A DNA stretch of 64,000 bases, taken from the NCBI RefSeq assembly GCF_040448685.1, contig NZ_CP159290.1, positions 4,092,001 through 4,156,000 on the forward strand, in the 5' to 3' direction. The translations under genes were made by a program, and so were the position numbers. This DNA is from Cellulosimicrobium sp. ES-005 (GTDB taxonomy: Bacteria > Actinomycetota > Actinomycetes > Actinomycetales > Cellulomonadaceae). Shown here piece by piece: positions 56,476 through 63,242 of the stretch. Every line of letters begins with the position of its first letter. Position 1 is the first letter of the stretch. The notes below the pieces were generated by a model. It worked only from the letters and a program-made list of their open reading frames with translations. It ran no database searches and had not been told where the DNA came from.

Positions 56476-56906
56476 GCACCGACGTCACTCGCCCCGTCCT
56501 CGCCGACCTCTCCGTCGGCGACGTGATCGGGACGCGCACGGTCGAGGTCGACCGCGCGCGCCTCGTCCGCTACGCCGGCGCGAGCGGCGACTTCAACCCG
56601 ATCCACTGGAACGACGCCTTCGCGACGGAGGTCGGTCTGCCGGGCGTCATCGCGCACGGCATGTTCACCATGGGCGCCGCCGTCGCGCTGGTCGAGGACT
56701 GGGCCGGTGACCCGGGCGCCGTCGTCGACTACCAGACGCGCTTCACGCGCCCCGTGGCCGTGCCGAACCCCGGCGTCGCGACGCTGGAGGTCACCGGCAC
56801 CGTCGGCGCCGTGGACGCCGACGCCGGCACCGTCCGCGTCGACCTCACGGTCACGTTCGAGGGTGCGCGCGTCCTCGGCAAGACGCAGGCCGTCGTCCGC
56901 CTCTGA
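56472..56906 (+). CDS. MaoC-like hydratase/dehydratase catalytic subunit (HadB-like)
   Basis: Catalytic partner of the preceding protein, 144 residues. The hydratase-2 motif YAGASGDFNPIHWNDAFA supplies Asp40 and His45, and GLPGVIAHGMFTMG the following helix. The pair probably dehydrates a (3R)-hydroxyacyl thioester. In mycobacteria hadC and then tRNA-Trp and secE follow. Here a long hairpin ends the unit and an unrelated sigma-factor locus begins. Confidence 0.9.
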   Translation: MSTDVTRPVLADLSVGDVIGTRTVEVDRARLVRYAGASGDFNPIHWNDAFATEVGLPGVIAHGMFTMGAAVALVEDWAGDPGAVVDYQTRFTRPVAVPNPGVATLEVTGTVGAVDADAGTVRVDLTVTFEGARVLGKTQAVVRL

Positions 56907-56944
56907 CCCGAGGTCGCCTCGGGCGACCCCGCGCTCCCGACGCC

Positions 56945-56982
56945 ACGAGGGCGCCGCACCCGGCCGGGTGCGGCGCCCTCGT
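56945..56982. terminator. Bidirectional terminator between hadB-like gene and the sigma locus
   Basis: A 17-bp perfect stem (56945-56961 with 56966-56982) around GGCC. It lies between convergent genes and could serve both strands. Confidence 0.85.
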
Positions 56983-56996
56983 CGTCCCGCTCGGAC

Positions 56997-58025
56997 TCAG
57001 CAGGTCTCCCAGCAGTCGGGGCCGCCGCTCTCCCGGGGTGGCCCGGCGACCTCCCCCTCGTCGAGGTACGTGGTGTGCTCCACGACGTGCTGCAGCGCGG
57101 CACCCTCGTCGCTCGTCCCCGCGGTCGGGTCGTCGGCGGTGGGCTCGGAGCCGGACGTGCCGAGGTCGACGTCGAAGGTGAGCTCGAGGAAGCGGTGCTC
57201 GGTGGTGTCGTAGACGAGGCGCACGATCCGGTTGCTCTGGTCCTCGCCCACCCACTCGAGACCCTCTCCGGTGCGACCCTGCGTGTCCTGGACGGCACCC
57301 AACGGGGTGCTGCCCGTCAGCCCGTTCAGGGTGGCCCAGAGCCCGTCGCGCACGGCGGGCGAGGTGGGCCCGCTCGTGAGGAGGTTCCACGTCTTCTGGG
57401 CGAGCGCGTCCTCGTTCACCGACCCGAGCTCCGCCCGGATGCTGTCGCGCAGGAGCGCGTCGAGCTCCGCGGGGTCCGTCGGGAGCGTGGCGAGCGCGTC
57501 CCAGCTGAGCCGGACGAGCTCCCCGTCGACGACGAGCGACCCGAACGTCGAGCCGGGCCAGGGCTCCAGGGCCTCGTCGCCTTCGAACGCTCGGTACGAG
57601 TCGCCCTCCGGGTCGCGGGCGGTCCAGTACGTGATGCCCTGCGAACTCTCCTCGGTCCGCCCGTCGCTGGTCGTCTCCGTGCTGGTCGTCAGGGTCCGGA
57701 CCCGCCAGTACGGCCCGTCGGCCGGGCCGTTGCCCTGCGGCCTCCCGTCGGGACCCAGGGCCGCGGCGTCGCCGCCGCTCGCCGGGGCGAGCTGCGAGGG
57801 ATGGGTGGGACTGGGCTCCGCCCAGTAGCTCGCCGCGCCCACCCCGCCGGCGACGACCGCGAGCGCGCACAGGCCCGAGACCAGGGTGCGGCGCCGTCGT
57901 CGGGTGCGACGGGCCGTCGGGAGCACGCGGTCGGTGTCGACGTCGATGCGGGGGGCGAGCGTGTCGACCCGCGCACGGAGCGCATGGACGAACGTCTCGT
58001 CGTCGGTCGGAAGGGTGCCGGTCAT
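56997..58025 (-). CDS. Membrane-anchored partner of the sigma factor (CU044_5270-like)
   Basis: A 342-residue protein with a cytoplasmic N-terminus of about 50 residues (DDETFVHALRARVDTLAPRIDVDTDRVL, then an Arg-rich stop), one membrane helix (LVSGLCALAVVAGGVGAASYW, about 49-69) and a large outer domain rich in beta strands (GITYWTARDPEGDSYRAF, SFGSLVVDG-type segments, RIVRLVYDTTEHRFLELTFDVD). Two Cys lie at the very C-terminus (DCWETC). This layout and the ATGA coupling to the sigma gene suggest an anti-sigma or sensor protein like those annotated CU044_5270 in streptomycetes. No classical zinc anti-sigma motif (HxxxCxxC) is present. AGGAGG lies 5 bases before the ATG. Confidence 0.7.
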   Translation of the reverse strand: MTGTLPTDDETFVHALRARVDTLAPRIDVDTDRVLPTARRTRRRRRTLVSGLCALAVVAGGVGAASYWAEPSPTHPSQLAPASGGDAAALGPDGRPQGNGPADGPYWRVRTLTTSTETTSDGRTEESSQGITYWTARDPEGDSYRAFEGDEALEPWPGSTFGSLVVDGELVRLSWDALATLPTDPAELDALLRDSIRAELGSVNEDALAQKTWNLLTSGPTSPAVRDGLWATLNGLTGSTPLGAVQDTQGRTGEGLEWVGEDQSNRIVRLVYDTTEHRFLELTFDVDLGTSGSEPTADDPTAGTSDEGAALQHVVEHTTYLDEGEVAGPPRESGGPDCWETC

Positions 58026-58759
58026 GGCTGCCTCCTGTCGGTCTGGTCGCTGGTCGGGTGGTGCGGCAGGCGGGCGGTGCGCAGCGCGCCGCCCCGCGCG
58101 TCGGCGGGATCGGCGGCGCCGAGGACCGAGCGGAGCTGGGCGAGCCCGCGCGACGCCGTGGACTTGACGGTGCCGACGGAGACGCCGAGGTCGTCCGCGA
58201 CCTCTCTCTCGCTCAGCCCGACGAGGTGGCGCAGCACGACGATCCGGCGCTGGCGGGCCGTGAGCGTCGCGAGCGCGCGGACGAGGACGTCCCGCTCGGC
58301 GTGCTGGTCGGCCCGGGCGTCGCTCGCGGCCTCGGGGAGGTCGGGCGGGGCGACGAGCACCTCGCGGCGTCGGCGGCGCCACGTGTCGACCCGCAGGTTC
58401 GCGAGCGTGCGGCGGGCGTAGGCGTACGGGTCGCGCTCGCGCGCCGTGCGCCAGTGCAGGTACGTCCGGGTGAGTGCCTGCTGCACGAGCTCGTCGGCCA
58501 GGTGCACGTCGCCGCACAGCAGCCACGCGGTGCGCGCGAGCCGCGGCGCGGCGCTCGCCATGAAGTCGCTGAACTCCTGCTCGTGCGACGTGACGGCGCG
58601 CACGACGGGGAGGACGGCGTCCGGGGGTGGGCTCTCGTCGGGCTCGTCGTCGGCCGAGAGGGCGATCGCGTTCACGGTCATGACTGTCACACGCGTGACC
58701 GCTCCGGAAGGTTGAGTCTCGTGGTGAGACCGGAGCGGAGATTCGACATCGTTCGCCAC
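58022..58759 (-). CDS. RNA polymerase sigma factor, ECF/SigE family
   Basis: Extracytoplasmic-function type sigma factor of 245 residues. Region 2 runs through FMASAAPRLARTAWLLCGD and LADELVQQALTRTYLHW, with the DNA-melting part AYARRTLANLRVDTWRRR. Region 4 is LTARQRRIVVLRHLVGLSEREVADDLGVSVGTVKS, with its helix-turn-helix. The GTG at 58759 has AAAGGGGG 7 bases upstream. Starting at the ATG at 58681 would cut 26 unconserved residues but has no SD. Coupled to the membrane partner downstream and divergent, 75 bases apart, from the exported glycosidase-like gene. Confidence 0.9.
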   Translation of the reverse strand: MANDVESPLRSHHETQPSGAVTRVTVMTVNAIALSADDEPDESPPPDAVLPVVRAVTSHEQEFSDFMASAAPRLARTAWLLCGDVHLADELVQQALTRTYLHWRTARERDPYAYARRTLANLRVDTWRRRRREVLVAPPDLPEAASDARADQHAERDVLVRALATLTARQRRIVVLRHLVGLSEREVADDLGVSVGTVKSTASRGLAQLRSVLGAADPADARGGALRTARLPHHPTSDQTDRRQP

Positions 58760-58770
58760 GGCCCGCCCCC

Positions 58771-58799
58771 TTTCGCCATGGGAACGCTCCCACTACCGT
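58771..58799 (+). promoter_or_regulatory. Promoter with CebR/CelR-like operator
   Basis: TTTCGC (58771-58776) and TACCGT (58794-58799) are spaced by 17 bases. The spacer holds TGGGAACGCTCCCA (58779-58792), which differs by one base from TGGGAGCGCTCCCA, the known operator of the cellobiose repressor CebR (Streptomyces) and CelR (Thermobifida). A LacI-type repressor bound here would block polymerase. The site is also 20-33 bases before the sigma gene on the other strand. Confidence 0.75.
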
Positions 58800-58834
58800 G
58801 GGTCGCGCACCTCACGACGTCGAAGGAGACGCTC

Positions 58835-60370
58835 ATGACCCAGCACGGCGGCCGCGCCGCACCTCACGAACCTCGCGATCTCGACCCCGCTCCCGCGCCC
58901 TCGCGGGGGCTCGACCGTCGCGCCGTCCTCGCGCTCGGCGGAGCGCTCGCGCTCGCCGGGCTCACGGCGACCCCGGCGGCGGCACGACCGGGCGCGACCC
59001 TGCCCGCGGCGGCGGGCGCCGTCGGGCAGACGGCCGGTGGCCCGGCGCGGAGCCGCGCGGCGTCGGTCCAGCGCGCCCACGGCTTCCTCGCCGCGGCGAC
59101 CGACGCCTACCCCGAGGTCAACCCCGGCCCGCGGCTCGCGCAGTCCTACGCCGACCAGCTCGGCCTGTTCTCCACGGCGTTCGTCTACGACAACGCCCTC
59201 GCCGTCCTCGCGACGCTCACGGCGGGGCGCCGCTACCTCGACCGCGCCCGGGCGCTCGGCGACGGGCTCGTGTTCGCACTCGAGAACGACCCCGACCACG
59301 ACGACGGCCGCCTGCGTCAGGCGTACAACGTCGGGCCGTACACGTTCTACGACGGCACGCCGCAGGAGCACGGCCTCGTGCTGCCCGACGGGACGGCGAA
59401 CGTCGGGTGGCAGTTCGGCTTCCTCGGGACGGCGGTCGGGGACATGGCCTGGCCCGGCATCGCCCTGCTGCACCTGTACGCGGCGACGCGCGACGTGCGC
59501 TACCGGGACGCCGCGCTGCGGATCGGCGAGTGGATCGTCGCGCACACGTGGTCCCGGGCGCCCCTCGGCGGCTTCTCGTTCGGCGTCGACGGCGCGAACG
59601 TCCCGATCCCCAACGGCTCGACCGAGCACAACATCGACTGCGTCGCGTTCTTCCGCCAGCTCGGCTCCGTGACGCGCGACCGGCGCTGGGACCGGGCCGC
59701 CGAGCACGCCCGTGCGTTCGTCGACCGCATGTGGGAGCCCGACGGCGGCTACCTGTACACCGGCACGAACGACGGCACCGAGATCAACCGGGACCCGCTC
59801 CCGCTCGATCCGCAGACGTGGGGCTGGCTCGCGCTGCGCGAGCGCCGCTACGCCCGCGCGCTCGACTGGGCGGACGACGCGCTGGCCGCACGGGACGTCG
59901 CGGGCGAGGGCGTGTCGCAGCTCCCCGCCGGGACGGTCGTCGAGGGCGTGACGTTCTCGAGCGCCAGCCTCACGTCGACCGCGTCGTACAACGGGCTGCC
60001 GGTGCACCAGCAGGGGGTGTGGCTGGAGGGCACGGCGCAGCTCGCGTCGGCGCTCGCGGACCGCGGGGCGCGCGGGCGGGGGAACCGCGACGACCGGCGG
60101 CGGGGACGCCGCGGCTGCGAGCGGGACGACGACCGGGTCCGGGCCGAGGGTCTGCTGCGCGAGGTGCAGGGCGTGCAGGAGGGCGTCGGCGCCGGTCAGA
60201 CGATGGGCGGCGCGGCGCTGCCGGACCGCGGCGGCGTCGTCGCCGCGTCGAGCCTGCTCGACTCGGGCTTCGGGTTCGGGTACTTCCAGGTGCAGCACGT
60301 CGGGGCGACGTCCTGGTACGTCATGGCGGCCGCGCGGGCGAACCCGCTGCAGCCCGGTCGCCTCGGCTGA
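58835..60370 (+). CDS. Tat-exported (alpha/alpha)-barrel protein, glycoside-hydrolase-like
   Basis: Predicted secreted enzyme of 511 residues. A Tat leader (DRRAVLALGGALALAGLTATPAAA, twin Arg) is followed by repeated helical hairpins with aromatic and acidic loops (YNVGPYTFYDG, NVGWQFGFLGTAVGDMAWPGIALLHLY, GSTEHNIDCVAFFRQLG, GGYLYTGTNDGTEINRDP, WGWLALRERRYARALDW), as in six-hairpin glycosidases. The exact family and substrate are not clear to me. An Arg/Asp-rich insert (about 412-440) looks like a surface loop. AAGGAGA precedes the ATG. The CebR-like operator points to plant beta-glucan use. Confidence 0.65.
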   Translation: MTQHGGRAAPHEPRDLDPAPAPSRGLDRRAVLALGGALALAGLTATPAAARPGATLPAAAGAVGQTAGGPARSRAASVQRAHGFLAAATDAYPEVNPGPRLAQSYADQLGLFSTAFVYDNALAVLATLTAGRRYLDRARALGDGLVFALENDPDHDDGRLRQAYNVGPYTFYDGTPQEHGLVLPDGTANVGWQFGFLGTAVGDMAWPGIALLHLYAATRDVRYRDAALRIGEWIVAHTWSRAPLGGFSFGVDGANVPIPNGSTEHNIDCVAFFRQLGSVTRDRRWDRAAEHARAFVDRMWEPDGGYLYTGTNDGTEINRDPLPLDPQTWGWLALRERRYARALDWADDALAARDVAGEGVSQLPAGTVVEGVTFSSASLTSTASYNGLPVHQQGVWLEGTAQLASALADRGARGRGNRDDRRRGRRGCERDDDRVRAEGLLREVQGVQEGVGAGQTMGGAALPDRGGVVAASSLLDSGFGFGYFQVQHVGATSWYVMAAARANPLQPGRLG

Positions 60371-60380
60371 CCCGCCGGTG

Positions 60381-61526
60381 TCAGGTGGTGGGGGCGGGGC
60401 CCGTCGTCGTCCCCACCACGAGCTCGACGTCGAGCTCGACCGTCGTCGGGCTCTCGCCCGCGAGCTGGCGGATGACGGCGAGACCGAGCTCGGAGCCCTT
60501 GCGGGCGAGCGGCTGGTGGACGCTCGTGAGGACGTCCGGGGCGAGCCAGGGCAGGTCGAGCCCGTCGAACCCGGCCACGGAGACGTCGTCGGGCACCCGC
60601 AGGCCGAGCTCGCGCGCGGCGAGCAGGGCGCCCGCAGCGAGCAGGTCGGAGTGGGCGATGACCGCCGTGGGTCGGGTGGCGGGGTCGGCCGGCTCGGTCG
60701 ACCCGTCCGCGCCCGGGCGTCCCAGGAGGGCCAGCGTCGCGGAGCGGCCGTGCTCGACGAGCGACGCCTCGGTCTCCCAGCTCGCGACGGGCTCGACGAC
60801 GTCCCGCACGCCCGCGAGCCGGTTCGCCGTCGGCGTACGGTCCACCTGGGCGAGCCGCCGCGCGTCGATCGGCCCACTGCGGTCGGAGTTGTCGAGGGGG
60901 AGCGAGACCTCCGCGATGCGGGCGTGGCCCAGGTCGACGAGGTGCCGTACGGCGTCGGCCGTCCCGACCCGGTCGCGGATCGCGACGAGCGGGGTGCCCT
61001 CGACCGCGCGTCCCTCCCCGATGACGACGGGCACGCCGCGCCGCTGGAGCGCGGCGAGCGTCGCGTCGTCCGACCCCACGCCCCACACGAGGACGGCGAC
61101 GTCCATGGCCGCGCTCTCGACGAGGGGGTCGACGGCGCGGGCCGGGTCGTCCGACGGGATGCCGGGGATGAGGAGGACGCCGAGGCCGTTCTCGCCGAGG
61201 GTCGAGACGAGGCCGTCGAGCACCTGGACGGCGACGGGGTCCCGGAACGCACGGCGGAGCTGGTCGCCGACGACGACGCCCACGACGCCGGACCGCCCCG
61301 ACCGGAGCTGACGGCCGAGCGGGTTGGGCCCCGTGTACCCGAGCTCCTTCGCCGCGTCGAGCACGCGGGCCCGGGTCTCCGGGGTGATCGGTCCCGCGCC
61401 GGAGAAGGCGAGCGACGCCGTCGAGACGGAGACGCCGGCGAGCTCGGCGACCTTCGCGAGCGTGGGGCGGTGGGCCGACGGCCCGGCCGCGGGCTCCCGG
61501 TTCCCGGGGGTGTCGTCGCTCATCAC
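60381..61526 (-). CDS. LacI-family transcriptional regulator
   Basis: Sugar-responsive repressor, 381 residues. The N-terminal helix-turn-helix is at about 20-65 (TLAKVAELAGVSVSTASLAFSG, then PITPETRARVLDAAKELGY), and the rest is a periplasmic-binding-protein-like effector domain (GVVVGDQLRRAFRDPVAVQVLDGL, DGLDLPWLAPDVLTSVHQPL). The first 18 residues are an unconserved extension. GGGAG precedes the ATG at 61526; the next ATG is adjacent. It lies between the exported protein and two transporters. The operator pair at 61601 and 61636 lies on its upstream side, so it probably represses the divergent transporter genes and itself. Confidence 0.92.
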   Translation of the reverse strand: MMSDDTPGNREPAAGPSAHRPTLAKVAELAGVSVSTASLAFSGAGPITPETRARVLDAAKELGYTGPNPLGRQLRSGRSGVVGVVVGDQLRRAFRDPVAVQVLDGLVSTLGENGLGVLLIPGIPSDDPARAVDPLVESAAMDVAVLVWGVGSDDATLAALQRRGVPVVIGEGRAVEGTPLVAIRDRVGTADAVRHLVDLGHARIAEVSLPLDNSDRSGPIDARRLAQVDRTPTANRLAGVRDVVEPVASWETEASLVEHGRSATLALLGRPGADGSTEPADPATRPTAVIAHSDLLAAGALLAARELGLRVPDDVSVAGFDGLDLPWLAPDVLTSVHQPLARKGSELGLAVIRQLAGESPTTVELDVELVVGTTTGPAPTT

Positions 61527-61559
61527 GCTCCCTGCCTCCCGCGCGCGCGGGATTCTCGA

Positions 61560-61588
61560 TTGACGCGCGGCCAGCGTACCCGCACACT
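61560..61588 (+). promoter_or_regulatory. Promoter of the MFS genes, likely leaderless
   Basis: TTGACG (61560-61565) and CACACT (61583-61588) with a 17-base spacer. Transcription would begin at about 61595, directly at the ATG at 61596, and no SD precedes that codon. Confidence 0.5.
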
Positions 61589-61595
61589 GGTGACC

Positions 61596-63242
61596 ATGCC
61601 TCGAATCGATTCGAAGCGCACCCTCGTCCGTCGGATCGAATCGATTCGAGGAGGTGCTGCGCAGTCACCGACCGACCTCCTGTCCGACCCCCGCGCCCTG
61701 TCCCGGGCGCGCTGGGTCCTGCTGGGCGTGTTCGCGCTCAACGGCGTCATGATGTCGAGCTGGCTCGCGCGCATCCCCTCGGTGCGCGACGCGCTCGGCC
61801 TCACCCCCGCCGACCTCGGCGTCGTGCTGCTCGCGGGTGCCGTCGGTGCGCTCGCCACGGTCACCGCCGCCGGCCCCTTCGTCACGCGCTTCGGCGGCCG
61901 CGTCGCGTTCGCCGTCTCCGCGGTCCTGTTCGGCGTCGCGTTCCTGCTGCTCGGCCTCGGCCCCGCGACGGGCTCCGTCCCGCTGCTCGCCGCGGGCATC
62001 TTCGTCAACGGCATGGCGTTCTCGCTCGGCAACGTCCCGATGAACGTCGAGAGCGCGGGCATCGAGCGGCGCGTCGGGCGCACCATCCTGCCCCAGTTCC
62101 ACGCCGCGTTCTCCGTCGGCGCCGTCGTCGGCTCGCTCGTCGGCGCGGCCTGCGCCCACGCGCAGGTCCCCGTGCTCGTCCAGTTCGTCGCGACGGGCGC
62201 CGTCGCCATGGCCTGGCGCCTCGCCGCGATCCCCGCGACGGTCCACGACACGCTCCCGACGCGCGCCCCGGCGGACGCTCCCGCCCCGGTCGAGGCGCTC
62301 GGCGACGCCGTCGTCGACGTCGAGACGGCCGGGCTCCGCGCGCGCCTCGCCCGTCGTGGCGCGCGGCTCGGGGCGGCGCTCTCGGCCTGGCGCGAGCCGC
62401 GCACGCTGCTCATCGGCCTCGTCATCCTCTCGGCCGCGCTGTCCGAGGGGTCGGCCAACGACTGGCTCTCGCTCGCCGTCGTCGACGGGTTCGCGCAGAC
62501 CGAGGCCGTCGGGGCCGTCGTGTTCGGCACGTTCGTCGCGGCCATGACGGTCATGCGGCTCGCCGGGACCCGCCTCATCGACCGCTTCGGCCGCGTGACC
62601 GTGCTCCGCGCCTCCGGCGTCGCGTCGATCGCCGGGCTGCTCCTCTTCGGGTTCGCGCCGACGCTCCCGCTCGCCGGGGCCGGGGTCGTGCTCTGGGGCT
62701 TCGGTGCGGCGCTCGCGGTGCCCGTCGGCATCGCCGCCGCGTCCGACGAGCCGCTGCGCGCCGCCAGCCGCGTGTCCGTCGTGTCCGCGTTCGCGTCGAT
62801 GGCGTCGCTCGCCGCACCGCCCCTGCTCGGGCTCGCCGCCGAGGCCATGGGCGCGCGCCACGCGCTCGTGCTCATCGTCGCCGCGATGGTCCTCAGCGTC
62901 CTCCTCGCGCGCCAGGTCACGCCCCTGCGCACCCCGGCCGCGCTCGCCGCCCGGGCGCCGCGTCGCCCGGCGGGTGCGGACGACGGCGTGCCGTCCGGGG
63001 TGGAGGATGGACCCGAGACCGACGCACCGGTCGCCGTGGACGCCGTCGACCGCACGGGCGACGTCGACCGGGACGGCGCGACCGGCGCCGTCCCGGACGA
63101 GGCCGACGACGCGCACCGCCCCCGCCGGGCGCGCCGGCCCCGCGCGACGCCCCGCACCGGGGCGTCCGTCACCGTCCGCCGTGCCGCCGCCCGTCGCCCC
63201 CGAAACCGCCTGTCGCACCGTCGCGAGGAGACCTCCGCATGA
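61596..63242 (+). CDS. MFS transporter, YbjJ type (1)
   Basis: Twelve-helix transporter, 548 residues, of the YbjJ-like group; substrate unknown. Helix 1 begins at RWVLLGVFALNGVMMSSWLARIPSVRDALG, and the A-loop motif FVTRFGGRVAF and the second-half counterpart LIDRFGRVTVL are present. A cytoplasmic loop of about 60 residues divides the halves, and the last 115 residues are an Arg/Asp/Pro-rich tail. The start is open to doubt: the ATG at 61596 gives an N-terminus (PRIDSKRTLVRRIESIRGG) whose DNA holds two operator palindromes, but no in-frame ATG, GTG or TTG lies between it and helix 1. ATGA coupling to the next transporter. Confidence 0.85.
   Translation: MPRIDSKRTLVRRIESIRGGAAQSPTDLLSDPRALSRARWVLLGVFALNGVMMSSWLARIPSVRDALGLTPADLGVVLLAGAVGALATVTAAGPFVTRFGGRVAFAVSAVLFGVAFLLLGLGPATGSVPLLAAGIFVNGMAFSLGNVPMNVESAGIERRVGRTILPQFHAAFSVGAVVGSLVGAACAHAQVPVLVQFVATGAVAMAWRLAAIPATVHDTLPTRAPADAPAPVEALGDAVVDVETAGLRARLARRGARLGAALSAWREPRTLLIGLVILSAALSEGSANDWLSLAVVDGFAQTEAVGAVVFGTFVAAMTVMRLAGTRLIDRFGRVTVLRASGVASIAGLLLFGFAPTLPLAGAGVVLWGFGAALAVPVGIAAASDEPLRAASRVSVVSAFASMASLAAPPLLGLAAEAMGARHALVLIVAAMVLSVLLARQVTPLRTPAALAARAPRRPAGADDGVPSGVEDGPETDAPVAVDAVDRTGDVDRDGATGAVPDEADDAHRPRRARRPRATPRTGASVTVRRAAARRPRNRLSHRREETSA
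61601..61614 (+). promoter_or_regulatory. LacI-type operator O1
   Basis: TCGAATCGATTCGA, a perfect 14-bp palindrome with a central CG, typical of LacI-family sites. It begins six bases after the predicted transcription start. Confidence 0.8.
61636..61649 (+). promoter_or_regulatory. LacI-type operator O2
   Basis: The identical TCGAATCGATTCGA palindrome, 35 bases centre to centre from O1. Two identical sites in a 50-base stretch cannot be chance. Confidence 0.8.

Noticed and set aside
58779-58792. The CebR-like palindrome as the operator of the LacI protein at 60381
   Set aside because: The LacI protein has its own pair of unrelated palindromes (TCGAATCGATTCGA) next to its gene. Two such different sites are unlikely for one regulator, though not excluded.
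63180-63242. Possible frameshift joining the two MFS genes
   Set aside because: The first has all twelve helices and its own tail, and the second has a full start with SD. They are separate coupled genes.
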